DNA from: Absidia repens
Taxonomy: Eukaryota; Mucoromycota; Mucoromycetes; Mucorales; Cunninghamellaceae
NCBI GenBank assembly: GCA_002105175.1
Contig: MCGE01000007.1
Span: 1,860,001 to 1,924,000 of the forward strand
DNA: 64,000 nucleotides
Reading direction: 5' to 3'
Part shown: positions 41,640 through 53,536 of the stretch, in pieces
Numbering within the stretch: the stretch's first letter is position 1
Layout of the letters: each line of letters starts with the position of its first letter
Notes under the pieces: model-generated
What the model saw: only the letters and a program-made list of their open reading frames with translations
The model's database searches: none
Told to the model about the DNA's origin: nothing
Made by a program: the position numbers and the translations under genes

Positions 41640-42454
41640 TGCAAATGATAAATAAGAGGAAGAAGGAAAAAAAAAAAAGGAAAAAAGCGAATCAATTTTT
41701 TTTTTTTGTAATTGAAAACCGCCCTGGGTGGCTTTGCCTACGAGCACAGTGACCTTCTTTTCAAACACCGCCTGTATGCGGGAGCTCTAACGATCAATAA
41801 ATTAAATCATATAGCTTTGAAACCAGTTAGTTAGTGAAAATACAAAAAGGAAAATATATATCTCAGAATTACATTTTGTACTCAATGCTATTAATATAAC
41901 AAGAAACTATCGTTTCGTCTATAACTCTTCAAGACATTCACAGCCTAAAGATGCCTCAGTACTGCTGTGGCTTAATGATAGGCATTTGAAGTTTTGGCTG
42001 AGAGGGTCGAAGAATACAGCACCAAGACGTTTACCAAGAGACAAATGAATGTATGTGGGTAGACTAAATACCTTAGACGGCGCTTCAATCATCTCACTTT
42101 ATGCACTCATCGCCGCTTATTTTGACATGCGTTCACCACGGCCATATTCTCGAGCCATTCAAAATATTCCTCTCTCTCCTCTATATCTAGAAACCCGATA
42201 CAGTAGGCGAAACGCTGAGCTCAATGATTGACCCTTTTTTTGTTTTTTGTTTTTTTTGCACAGACGCATCAGCTTTTTCCCCTCCCATTCATAAACGCTG
42301 CACTACACTATAAAGCACAGTACAGTACAGTACAGAGTGGATACCGATACCGCTTCTCTTCAGATTTACATTATAGGACAACGTAGTGTGGATATATATA
42401 TATATATCCATTCAGCAAGACAAACTCAATGCATGGGGTATTATGTAAAAGTAA
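41640..42454. other. Intergenic, eL22 promoter side, no gene
   Basis: Short T/A-tracts and GTACA tandem repeats at 42317-42334 (CAGTACAGTACAGTACAG). Nothing coding is seen. Confidence 0.5.
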
Positions 42455-43895
42455 AAATACAAAGGCATATTTTATTCAGATTTAAACTATATATGACAAC
42501 TACACTAAACTGGTCTAATGATAATACTATGACACATATATAAATATAAGGAAGGTAGTGGGGTGGGTGGACGGGTGGGTGTATTATGTTGTAGAATAAA
42601 CATAACTTCAGATATGCTACTCCAGTCAAAGAGTATAATCTATTCTACTGCGAGTGACAACTATTCTACAGTGAAGGGGATAAATTAGACTGACTGGTTC
42701 TATCTTGACTACAAAAGAACAAAGAGAAGAGAATAACTATGCTGCTCATATTAAATGGTGGAAACCACTGTCATTAGAAGGGAACCACCGAAGAAACAAT
42801 GTTACATGATGTTGATTGTTGTAAAGGGAAAAGTATTTTTTTTGTAAAGCGCAGAAAAATATCGCAAGGCAATCTTCACAAAAAAATATATTTCAACCCC
42901 CGCCCACGTGAAATATTTATTTTCTATCTCCCGCCGTTTTATTTTTTCGGCTTCTTTCTTCTGGATTATTTTTTCCCTCCATTTTTCTTCACCATTCAAC
43001 TTCTATGGGGTTATGTTGGACTTAGGTTAGTGTCAGGACTAGTTTAGCAGCGTTTTCAGCTCAAGGATTACAAGATGCATGGGGAAACCCTTTCATTTTG
43101 GATTCAGAATTTGGAGATTCCCATTAGTTGGCTTTTTAAAGCCGCATTAGCTTAGTTTAGTGTTAGCTTGTCCATAGTTTGTATCTACACATTAATAAAA
43201 TATGTCTCTTTTACAAACTTTAATGAAAAGTGTCCCATAAGTGTCTCTCTTTCCTTCTAAAATAGATCCCACTTTACATCCACCCCTTTAGATCTATTAG
43301 TACACCTCAATAAAAAAAACACTTTAGCCTTGGTAATGACTTGTACTCTACATTATATTAGCTCCCATTCTACAAATAAACCTTTATGTTAGTGTTGAAC
43401 ATTTTTTAGATCTCTCGCTAGCTCATGCTACTTCTAATGGGTTTCTTGTTACAATGAAACTTCGTTGTATTTAGTTTTAATATCTACCAATAGGTACGTT
43501 GTACGTACTGTGTATATAGCCGCCCCTATAGAGGAGTTTGCACTGCTCCTTGCTTACATATGCCTGTTCGCCCTATCTTCAAATGCCAACTGGCTGGTAT
43601 TTTTTAGGTTGGTTGATATGAACAGCGCTCTATCCCTGCCCTCCATTCATATTAATTAATCTAGGTTGTGTCTCCAGCGTGGCTGTAAACGGTATACAGT
43701 ATATAGAACTCGTCACTTATTAGATATTTATTTATGAATGTGGTATAATAATAATAATTAAAAGCCCAGACTGAAGTCAGTTGAGTTTATCTGCTTCCCA
43801 GAGGTCACTTATAATTCAAAATGGCAGGAGGGATGTCTCATTTCATCAAGAACCACACCTAAACAAACTCCCTTATGACACCCAGGAGGTCGATT
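42455..43895 (+). repeat. R1 dispersed element, copy D (extended, about 1.4 kb)
   Basis: Core 42890-43208. The left end (42463-42513) matches the reverse complement of the core's 3' part, giving inverted ends as in copy A. Internal matches to A include TGTTGTAGAATAA, the CTATTCTA motif near 42645-42680, and ATGATGTTGATTGTTG. On the right, AAGTCAGTTGA and TCATCAAGAACCACA match copy A. It is non-coding. Confidence 0.75.
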
Positions 43896-44377
43896 TTTTT
43901 GGATGTGTGACTATGGTTCAATTCCGTGCAAAAGCTTTTTTGAAATTGAGGAGAGGGTCCTGAATCATGGCTGTCCAGGACGGTTGAGAATATAAAAAAA
44001 AATTGCGATTTGCCTTACATTTTCGCTGAATCGCACCATACGATAACTATTTTCAACAAACAAGCTGCACCATATACCTACCGCTCCCTTCTTACTATTT
44101 TTTTTTATTCCATGGCTGTTATTCTCATTATCTCTTGCCTCGATGCCCTCTTTCAAAAAAAAAAAAAAAAAAAAAAAAAAGGCACACACACTATAGATAG
44201 ATCTATAATGTTGCCTGATGTCGATTCAATAATTTTTAATGGGGCTGAACAGACATTGACGGCGAGGGTCGGCGTTTGAACATCTCCCAATCAGTGATAA
44301 AAAAACAAGGGGTAAGGAGGACCTTCTCTTTTTCTTTCAATACCGTTTTATTAATTTTGTAGCTCAACAATACAAAT

Positions 44378-44718
44378 ATGCGTGGGTATTTTGTGGTGGT
44401 CGAAGGCTGCGATAGATCTGGAAAAAGTACACAATGCGAACGACTGGTTGATCGATTACAATCTCAAGGCAAAGCTGTCCAGCTATTCAAATTTCCTGGT
44501 AGGTCATTATTCACGTTGCTCACGGACGTTTTTTTTTTTTTTTTCTTATATTAATACATCATTTCTTTTTTTTGGGGGGGGACTCGGTGACAGATCGAAC
44601 TACACAAACTGGAAAAATGATTGATAGCTACCTGAAGCAATCGACACAGATGGATGATCATGCCATTCATCTTTTATTTTCTGCCAATCGCTGGGAAGCA
44701 CTGTAAGTTTATTACTTG

Positions 44719-44762
<44 letters not shown>

Positions 44763-45371
44763 ACTACCACAACAGCTACAGCTACAAAATGAACCTGCTA
44801 ACTTTTTGATTTCTGACTAGGGCCCATATGAAATCATTATTGGAACAAGGCACAACTATCATTGTTGATCGATATGCATTCTCCGGTGTGTGCTTCTCGG
44901 CTGCCAAGGTAAAATGACGCTGCTCTTGCGAAATCAATAGACCAAGGTCCTTAACAACTTTATGTTCTAATTTTACCCAGGGACTGGATTTTGAATGGTG
45001 CCGACAACCGGATATTGGATTACTTACACCGGACGTCGTCATGTTTTTGGATTTATCTATGGATGAAGCGGAAAAACGTGGTGGATTTGGCGATGAACGA
45101 TACGAAAAGCGGGATTTACAGCTTCGTGTACGCCAAGAATTCAATAAAGTGATGGATTCTACATGGAAGGTAACAAAAAGGGGAGGGTGGGTTGATAAGC
45201 TGACTGACTCTCTTTTTTTTTTTTTTGTCATATGGACTCATTTTTTACTAGACAATCGATGCGTCCAAGTCAAGGGATGAAGTGCATGATGATATGATGA
45301 CCGTTGTGGAAGGACTTTCGCCCAACCCTGGTCCTTTGAGACAAGATTTGTGGATGGATTTAGCAAAATAG
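44378..45371 (+). CDS. CDC8: Thymidylate kinase (dTMP kinase)
   Basis: Exons join(44378..44498, 44594..44702, 44821..44908, 44981..45169, 45252..45371); 627 nt, 208 residues. Phosphorylates dTMP to dTDP in DNA precursor synthesis. P-loop EGCDRSGKST (residues 9-18), FKFPDRTTQTG, LLFSANRWE, and the DRY-type VDRYAFSGVCFSAAKG are the family hallmarks. Then come VVMFLDLS and a lid region (GGFGDERYEKRDLQLRV). Length equals human DTYMK within a few residues. Intron 2 contains a CA microsatellite. The ATG at 44378 places the P-loop at the usual distance from the N-terminus. Confidence 0.97.
44722..44761 (+). repeat. (CA)n microsatellite within intron 2 of thymidylate kinase
   Basis: About 20 uninterrupted CA units close to the donor site. 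Length variation is likely among strains. Confidence 0.95.
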
Positions 45372-45594
45372 ATAGGCATAGTCAAACAGTTGTAATATAT
45401 ATAGTAGATATCAAATAGCGATTGTAATGGTTTTTATTAGTTTTACAAATTTGAATTTAAAAAAAATAAAAATTGCCCCCTTCATACTAAACACGCCGTC
45501 TTCACGCAAAACAAACAATACAAATATAAAATAAACTAGATGATGATGATATAAACTATACTATATTATATACTAAACTAACAATCTGCGGATA

Positions 45595-47865
45595 CTAACT
45601 ATGCAATGAATATTGCTGTGTTTGTTGTTGTTGTTGCATATGTGCCAAACGGCTTTGTACCTCCTGTCTATTCGATAGCCCAGAACCCTGTGTCGATTTT
45701 TTTGTAAATGTGTCTGACTTTTCCGCAGTGTCTTTATAGTTTGATGATGACGAGGAAGTCAGTGGTGTTGTTTTTTTGCTGAGTAGTGATTGGAAAAAAT
45801 TAGTCAAGATTTCGTTTGATGTTCCGTTCGTGGTGTTGCTTCTGCTGACGTTTTCTGATGCTGATCCTGATAAGACTGTGTTGCCTGTGTTAGCCCGAGT
45901 ATCGCTTGCTGAACATGTCAATGGAACGGTTGTACCTTTATTCAACTTATCCCATGCTAATTTCTATGAAATACAATTATAAATGAGAAACACAGCATAG
46001 AGAGAGAGAAAAACCTCCCCACCACCCCCAGGACCCATTTTCGTTACCTTCATTGGTGTGTCCATATCCTTCGAATAATGTGTACTGTTGGTTGATGATG
46101 AGTCTGTCCCATAAATCGTGTCTAGTGCGCTTGTTGATGAAATATCCAAGGGTCCGACAAGGCTAGGTTGAGAAGGATGTATGTTTCCTTTATCTGACGA
46201 TGTTGTTGATGTAGTCGTATTTGTTGATGACTGTCCACCGCGCTGTAGTGAGTCGAAATGGCGCTTCAAAAATACATGTTCATCCTCGCATACCGCTATT
46301 GAAGGTACCACCACATGCTGGATGTATCAAAAAAAAAAAAAAAAAAAAAAAGTCAAGACCTGTATACATATTTGGCAAAGAAAAAGGGAGTATCTTACCT
46401 TGTAATCAGATTCTATATCCACAATAACTTGCTCGAATAGAAATCGTAAGCCTTGATCTGTAGTAGGATGTCGATCACCCAAATTATTCATGTCAGTATC
46501 CCAGCGGTCGCAAACTTGTCGGCAATCAAAGCTTTCTTGCAATACTTTGATTTTCCCCCAAGAATCCCAACCTGCAGGCACCATCAGTGTATCCCGGTCC
46601 ACCACCTGAGCTTTTTGGTGGAAGTATGAATAAGAAGATGATGTCCTGTTGCTGTCATTTATTGATAATGTTCGATGTAAAATATATTGCCGTAAATGCG
46701 AGAATGTCTGCGGATATAGAGTTGATGTGTAAAACAAGCTGGCGCCGTCTAATCCAAAAAAAAAAAAAAAAAGTAAGTAATGATTCATTTCACTGCTTTA
46801 TACTGCATACACGCTAATTATACTTTACATTTCATACAAATGGTACGTAGTATTTGTTGAATGTAATCAAATTGCTCTTCTTTATAGTCAGACATCCTTT
46901 CTAATCGTGATTGTTCGTCACTCTGAGTATCAAATAAAAAGGGGTGTTAGTTTACGGTAATATACATTCTTGTTCAAGCCATTACTTTACTTTGCAGCAG
47001 ACAACGGCTATTGGTATACCAAAGTTGTTGGTGAGAGCACCGTCAGTCAAAGGTAAGGTGAGATGATGTGCAGCTATTCCATTAAATCCAAGTGATGATG
47101 ATGATGATGATGATCTTGATAATCCATCCGGCAACTGTCCAATATCTGCATAATGCCGCATATAGTCAATTTCTATTGACAAATATATAAATTGTGAGCT
47201 ATGCATAATTGCAAACTAGTTTGGTGCCGACATTACCTTTTTTGCGCAGTTCTTCCAAGGTAGCTTTGATCGTCGGATGTTGATGGCAAAGACTGAGTAT
47301 AGCTTGATCAACTACTTGCATCCATTGTTGAAGTTTGGCGACAAAAGACCATGGCTGTGACCAATCCAAAACAATCAAAATCATTGTGCCTGTGATCATT
47401 TCCATATTAAGCACAAATTTCAAGAGGGCTGAATGTTCTGGTGCCGACAACTGATAAATACCCAAACGTCCCATCTCTACCAAAAAAAAGAAAAAAAAGC
47501 ATTACCATCATAGCTTTTTACATAAGAATATATAGGTATATACCTTCATTTTCCTCATCGCAAACATTGGTGTAAGTATATCCAAGCGCGAGATGTTTTG
47601 TTTTGCCATTGCTGGTTAGGTGATGTTGTTGCTGCTGTGTTTTTAATGGTTGCCCTTCATTTATGATTTCATTTACTGCGACTTTGTTCTGTAAATGTTG
47701 AATGAGAGATGACTTCCCACTTGACGGATCGCCCAATATGAGGATATTCTTTGTTTGTATCATTTTTGAAGAGGCGACGTTCCTCAAGATAGAGGACCAA
47801 ATGTTGGTGTTGCAACTATTGCTAGTGCCTTGAGCATTTGTGGAAGGTTTTTTACTAACAGTCAT
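45595..47865 (-). CDS. Cytoplasmic dynein light intermediate chain
   Basis: Exons complement(45595..45963, 46048..46317, 46399..46748, 46829..46922, 46991..47172, 47237..47476, 47544..47865); 1,827 nt, 608 residues. It is a cargo-adaptor-binding subunit of cytoplasmic dynein. A G-protein-like domain starts with P-loop GDPSSGKSS (45-53) and continues with MILIVLDWSQPWSF and IPIAVVCCKSDEQ. The phrase DYKEEQFDYIQQILRTIC is diagnostic of the family, as are VPAGWDSWGKI and LQESFD. The C-terminal 200 residues are Ser/Thr/Gln low complexity, containing the adaptor-binding region, and end in polyglutamine. Start 47865 is chosen because the longer frame adds a hydrophobic poly-Phe leader with no family match. 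Confidence 0.95.
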
Positions 47866-48095
47866 TAACAGGATAACAATAAAATAAAAAACAATAAAAG
47901 AGAAAAAAAACCAAATCAAAAAAAAAAAAACGAAAAAAAACGGAGAAAGAAAGAGGCAAAAAAAGGGGTGTTTGGCAGGAACCTCCTTAAATTCGAGCCA
48001 CATCGGCATTTGAATTATCCTATGATTTTTCTGCGCAAGGGTTCACTCTTTCTACCCACCATTTTTCCATTTTCTTTATATTTTTATTGGCGATA

Positions 48096-48803
48096 ATGGA
48101 CACAAAGTTGCAACTAGTTGGTGCCAAAATTTCGACATTTACACGCACTATTCGGATGGCTCTGAAACATCACAAGGCACCCTATGACCTGATTCTTGCG
48201 GCACCCCACAGCGATAAACTCAAGCAGTATACACCATTCGGTAAAATCCCAGTATTGTTGGTACCCGGACGATCCCTTCCTTTGATTGAAACACTGGTGA
48301 TTCGAACCTACATTGATGCCGCCTATGCTCCCGACACGAAACTCGATCCTACAACCTCATCAGTATCATTAAGCCCTTCCGACTTTGAATCGCAGTTGAC
48401 GGTCAACTTCTGGATCAGCATTACCGCCGACCATGTTTTCAAAAATTTGATTTTTGGTATCGTCAAACCACGCGCCGCTATGGAATCGATGGGTGAGTCG
48501 GAACACATGATTAAGGATCGACTCAAAGAGCACATGGACTTGGCACTTCGCACTTTTGCCAACTTGAATGATGCCTTGACAAAGTCTAACGACTATGATG
48601 GGCCATTTATCCTTGGTGAACAACTGACCTGGGCTGACCTCTTCCTCTTCCCTCCTATGGCCGATCTTTTCTCTTTGCCAGAAGCAGAAGAATTCAAGAA
48701 CGCTGCCCCCAAGTTATGGCTTTGGTATCAACACTTTGAAAAATTGGATTTGGCCAAGAGTACTTTTGATGGCACAGTGGCGCACCAGCGATCTTTGGTT
48801 TAG
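48096..48803 (+). CDS. Glutathione S-transferase-like protein
   Basis: Single exon, 235 residues, an exception among heavily intron-split neighbours. It has an N-terminal thioredoxin-like domain (about 3-80): TRTIRMALKHHKAPYDLI, then TPFGKIPVLL with the cis-proline before PVLL-type strand, and LPLIETLVIRTYID where the usual Glu-Ser reads Glu-Thr. An alpha-helical C-terminal domain follows with FILGEQLTWADLFLFPPM, the N-capping box typical of GSTs. It conjugates or transfers glutathione; class and substrate cannot be stated. Its start faces that of the dynein gene across a 230-nt divergent promoter. The open frame extends upstream to 48087, but 48096 is the first ATG. Confidence 0.9.
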   Translation: MDTKLQLVGAKISTFTRTIRMALKHHKAPYDLILAAPHSDKLKQYTPFGKIPVLLVPGRSLPLIETLVIRTYIDAAYAPDTKLDPTTSSVSLSPSDFESQLTVNFWISITADHVFKNLIFGIVKPRAAMESMGESEHMIKDRLKEHMDLALRTFANLNDALTKSNDYDGPFILGEQLTWADLFLFPPMADLFSLPEAEEFKNAAPKLWLWYQHFEKLDLAKSTFDGTVAHQRSLV

Positions 48804-49225
48804 TTTAGACTGTTTTAGTATAGTTCACCTTTATGACTTCACCTTTGATGCTATATTAGTTGTATTATATTTTGATATATATTGTATGATGATGATGATG
48901 ATGATGATGCTATTCTTGTTTGGTTAAATATGATTACTATTTTTACAATAAAAAATCAAATTCAAAACTCATATCAGTCATGAGAATACAACTAACACAA
49001 TGTGTAATGATGATGTTAAAATAAAAATCTTTATTGGGAATATTATAATATACAATATGTGTTGATGATAAATCTAATTTTTCTATATACTACTATGTGT
49101 TAATGGGGGATTAATAACATCTATATCATGAAAGGAAGATAGGCGATCGAGCTGACGAATGATAGACAGGGGGTGCGGAATAAGAAGGATGGGGAAGATA
49201 CATATCTAAAAACTACTAATCTGCT
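48804..49225. other. Intergenic between convergent GST and Mdj1 genes
   Basis: Plus-strand AATAAA near 48949 for the GST and a minus-strand AATAAA (TTTATT near 49030) for Mdj1. A (GAT)n run of about eight units lies at 48886-48909. Confidence 0.6.
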
Positions 49226-51197
49226 TCAAGTTTTGGTACCATTGTATTCAGGGTCCACCAGTTCCGCATATTTTCTCATGATGCTGTATTTATAATCATC
49301 ATCTAATGGCCTGTGTGAAAAAACAAAAATAAAAAATAGCATTTAGTCAAACGAAATCAAGTTGCAGACATTGTTTTCTCGCTCTTTACCTTGGTAGTTC
49401 CACCTTCAATGTAACAATTTGGTCACCAGGAGCAGCTCCACGTAGTTGTTGTATACCTCGCCCTTTGAGTGATATCTTATCATCGACTTGGGATCCTTCT
49501 GGAATTTTCAATTCAACAATACCGTCCACCGTGGGCACGTTTATTTTACCACCAAGAATAGCCTTGTAAAATGGGATTGCCGCGTCCAAAAATATATCTT
49601 TATCCTGCCGTCTAAAGATTTTTGAAGGTTCAATCTATAAATAGCATTAGATTAGATATCAACTTTTGGATTTTATATACAAGGGAATTTATAAATATTA
49701 TACAACTTACATTGAGAGATACAAACAGATCGCCATGAGGACCATCACCTTTGAGCGGGGCATCACCTTGGCCAGGAACTCGTATCCTTGCTTTGTTTTC
49801 CACACCAGGAGGAATATCAATTTGAATAAATTTTCGCTCACGGACCTTCCCAATACCTTCACAATTACCACATTCGCCATCAGAAGGAATATTTTTTCCA
49901 GCACCACCACAAGCAGCACAAGATGATTGCATGTTCATGTCACCCACTTTCACAGTTTGCATTCCACTGCCATGACACACCTTGCAGGTATGTAGACTTG
50001 TTCCTGATTTGATTCCACTTCCTTCACAGCTCGAGCAGTTTGTCACTTGATGAATACATACATCTTTTTTGGCCCCTTTAACGGCTTCCATGAATGTGAT
50101 TGTCAGCGGAGTCTAAATAAATAAAACAAAAAAGTTGTATGTTGGTATCAAACGTCGTCCACTTATTCGTTAACCTTACCTGCAAGTTCTCTCCAGTCAT
50201 AAATCTGAAGCCTTTTCGACCACCCATACCACCCATGCCGCCCATACCGCCCATACTTGCACCAGGGGAATTGTGAAAACGCTGACCAGCACCGCCACCA
50301 AAGAAAATATCATTAGGATCAAATCCCCCAGTGAACTCCTGTTTGCCACCAGTTCGTCCATAGAATGCATCAGCTCCAAACCCCGTCTTCCTATCTAATG
50401 TACTTGTAGTATTCACATTGAGTGAGATTAGCATCATGTTTCATCCTATTCTCTGGTTTTCGCTCTCTCTCTATAAATATATAGATCTTTCTTACCACCG
50501 AATCCATTGCCACATTGATCATAATGAGCACGTTTCTGTTTGTCCGATAAAATCTCATAGGCTTCTTGGACTTGAGCAAACTTCCCATGAGCAAACTTGT
50601 CTTTGTTTGTGTCTGGATGATATTTTTTCGCCAACTACAACACAAGACGATGAGTTCAGTAACTACTAGTATGTTGGAATATACTCTTTCTTATTCTTTT
50701 TTTTTTTTTTTGTGACACTTACTGTATAATAGGCCTTTTTAATATCCCCCTGATTTGCTGACTTGGGCACACCTAAAATGCTATACGGATCTTCATTTTT
50801 TAAGCCAGCCAGATGTGCATCTAACGTTTGACAGAAAAAATAAAAATTGAGAAATTTCTATTTATTGTATACAATGATACATAGCGATATACAAATATAA
50901 GCAGCAGTACCTGTATAATGGAAGTTCCTCTAAGTATAAAAGAGTGTAAGCTACATCGTCATAATATGCGCTGTTTCTTGTGTCGCATTCATCCTACCTT
51001 TTGTTGATCAATCCAGAGTGACGTTCTTGTCCTAGTTTTCAAAAGGTACCCTGTTGGATATGGAGAGTTTAGTAAATATAGCATACCAGAAGCTGTTCTA
51101 TCGTTTTCTTCTTATTATGCCTACTTCCAAAACGTGCGTAAGACGACGAGTTCAAGCAACACAATGAGTGTCGAAAGTGCTGTACCAATATGGTCAT
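49226..51197 (-). CDS. MDJ1: Mitochondrial DnaJ (Hsp40) chaperone, Mdj1-like
   Basis: Exons complement(49226..49310, 49390..49634, 49711..50112, 50180..50394, 50496..50634, 50723..50820, 50911..50927, 50998..51031, 51125..51197); 1,308 nt, 435 residues. Co-chaperone of matrix Hsp70. The first 50 residues form a basic presequence without acidic residues until late. J domain: [22 protein letters not shown] and [12 protein letters not shown] with HPD at 80-82. A Gly/Phe region ([11 protein letters not shown]) follows, then four zinc-binding CxxCxGxG repeats ([32 protein letters not shown]) and the C-terminal substrate domain ([20 protein letters not shown]). Exon 3 is only 17 nt and its acceptor is AGAG; the second AG keeps frame. 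The first intron is taken at a GTAGGC donor, since the later GTATGC donor leads to a stop. Confidence 0.93.
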
Positions 51198-51672
51198 GGG
51201 GTCGAGTATTATATAGTATAAAGAGAGAGTAGGGGATTGATATGAGTCAGATTGGGGGGTAGTGTAGAATGTAATAAAAATGCAGGCAAAAGAAGGGGAA
51301 AAAGATTCAATCAAAAAAAAAACCAGGCAAAATTGATGCTGGGTTTAAATCACATCTAACTTTTTTCGTAGATCTTCCATCATATTACTGTGGAAATCAA
51401 ATCTAAAGTGCACTCTTAAAGTACGACGTCCAAAGTGCAGAAAACCTACTGATAAAATATGGTCACTGTATATACTTGTGAAATCTCGGGAAATGATATG
51501 ATCATGAATTTATTGCTACAAGCGGTCATTCGGATTTTACTCAGATAAAAGGAGACACAAAAAGTACGACATATACAGCCAATGGAAGCTCAGAAACTAA
51601 TACCACAATTTGGGCAAAGTCTCTAAACCTGGCCTTTATATATCTCCGGGATTTTAGTCGCTCAATTGCCAT
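51198..51672. promoter_or_regulatory. Intergenic with the U6 TATA box
   Basis: Between the Mdj1 start (-) and U6 (+). TTATATATC at 51636-51644 sits about 30-36 nt before the predicted U6 5' end, as expected for an external Pol III TATA element. Confidence 0.7.
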
Positions 51673-51697
51673 GATCCTCGGATCCTCTGGCACATAT

Positions 51698-51729
<32 letters not shown>

Positions 51730-51790
51730 GGCCCCTGCACAAGGATGACACTAAACTTCTGAGTTGGACGCTCTACGGAGCAACTTTTTT
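51673..51790 (+). ncRNA. U6 spliceosomal snRNA
   Basis: The central region is almost identical to human U6: AATTGGAACGATACAGAGAA followed by GATTAGCATGGCCCCTG and AAGGATGACAC, with the ACAGAGA box and AGC triad. The 5' stem-loop (GATCCTC...) and the 3' region are lineage-specific. The 5' end at 51673 is inferred from the TATA spacing and a G start; the 3' end is a T8 run (51785-51792), the Pol III terminator. No intron is seen in it. Confidence 0.97.
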
Positions 51791-51805
51791 TTGCACATAT
51801 ACGTT

Positions 51806-52830
51806 TGTTGTTACGGCTAATTTTGGTTATTAGGTCATAGCTGGAATTTGTTTTTGTAAGTTTTTATTTTTTATAGAGTGAGCACTAAAACTTTTTAGGT
51901 GTTGTGGCTGTTTTTAAGTTTTGTTATAAGTGAATACCAAATATGTTATGGTAGACTTGATGTCTTTGATGTTATTTGTATAGTTTGGTATAGATAGAAT
52001 AGTATCTTGCACCAAATGTGTCTTGTAATAAATTAATTTTTCTTCCTAGTGAAAGTCAAGAGCGATTTATTTTTCTCTGGACGGAATTTGAAATTTGATT
52101 TGCAGTGGTCCCTGAATTGACTTTTGTTTATAGAGAGAGCACTAGATATGTACCACACCAAATGTGTATTTGAATATGAGTAGTGAGTCCCAGATATGAG
52201 TTTGGATAGTAAGTAGTGAGCACCAGAACTTTTATAGATAAAGTCCAACTTGAAATAAAAGAAGTTTTATAAGGAAACTTGATAAAATAAAATAAAGTAA
52301 AAGTATTGACCTTGACTGGTTCAATAAAAATAAAAAGTGAGAGTATAACTGACTCTAAATAAAATAAATAAAGATTTCTATAGCAAAATAGAAATAACTT
52401 GATAACTTGATAATTTGGTGGTTAAAAAAAACCCTTTGTACTGACTTTTATTTGATAATTGAGTAAAAGAATAAACTGAAAAAACTAAAGAGAAAGAGAA
52501 GTAAAAAAATAAAAGGTGGGATATTTATACTAAAATTGAGATGTTAATGGGGGATAAGTTGATATATGGGTTATTGTCTATAAGTTTTAAATTGTTTTTC
52601 GGTCGTTTTCTGTATTTTCTATTTTTTGTATATAGGTGTTTTATTAGGCGTCAGAGAGACCCCAGTTAATCAATTGATTAACGTTGAATATATCCGCCGC
52701 AATGGCGCTAGCGGTGTCGCTGATAGTGGTGTTGTTGGCGATGGCGTCGTTGGTGGTGGTGTCGTTGGCGGCGGAGTTGTTGGCGGCAATGTTGTTAGTG
52801 GCGGTGTCATTGGTTTCCACCACATAGGAT
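51806..52830 (+). repeat. R2 repeat family, copy a, directly 3' of U6
   Basis: The first 90 nt (TGTTACGGCTAATTTTGG...GTGAGCACTAAAAC) align at roughly 85% by eye with the reverse complement of 62855-62950. Further shared blocks are GTGAGCACCAGAACTTTT, TGGTTCAATAAAA, AATTTGGTGGTTA, GATTGAGTAAA-like and GGGATATTTAT. The end (52690-52815) is a Gly/Val-type GTTGGCGGY minisatellite. No long coding frame exists. Confidence 0.7.
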
Positions 52831-52849
52831 GAAGTTCAAAAATAAAGTC

Positions 52850-53310
52850 AAGTAAAATTCAGACTCAGCTGTCAAAAATTTATGATAAAAGTATTCCAAA
52901 ATTTGAATAAAGCGTTGACGGTTTAAAAAAACCTTGATGATGAATTTATTAAAAAAATAAAAAGTAAATTGATGACTTACTGTCAAAATCAAAGTAATAA
53001 AAAACGATAAAATGGGTTTCCGAAAACCAAAGTAATGAATCAGAAAAATAAAATAAAGACTATGCATTTAAAAAGAGGTTTCTGATAAAGGATTTCAAGG
53101 TAAAAACAAATAAAAAGATGAAATTCAAGTCTCTATATAGGTGATAAAAACAAAGTAAAAACAAGACAGTGATTTAGTGATTAAACACCTTTGTACTGAG
53201 TTTTATATTAAAGATTGAGTTAATGACTATAATAAGATAAGAACTAAAGGTTTTTGAAATTTGTGGGGAAAGGTGGGTTATTTATACTATTTCAAAAATA
53301 AGGGATAAGA
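52850..53310 (+). repeat. R2 repeat family, partial tandem copy b
   Basis: CCTTTGTACTGAGTTTTAT, GATTGAGTTAA and AGGTGGGTTATTTATACT repeat the blocks at 52430-52530 of copy a, about 800 nt away, in the same order. It is non-coding and rich in AAATAAA. Confidence 0.6.
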
Positions 53311-53536
53311 TATATATCAGCATAGGATTCGAATATTAAAAATGGCAGTGGTAAGGGTGATGAGGCCAAGATATAAAATAAAAAAATAAAAGGAAGATAA
53401 ATATATATAGATACATACATACATACATATAAAAGAGGGGAAATAATACTATTCTTCCAAAGCCCAACCCAAGAGCACTACTGATGGCGAAGATGGCGTT
53501 AAAGAACTCTCGTTCAGTGAGAGGCTGCAGAAAATA

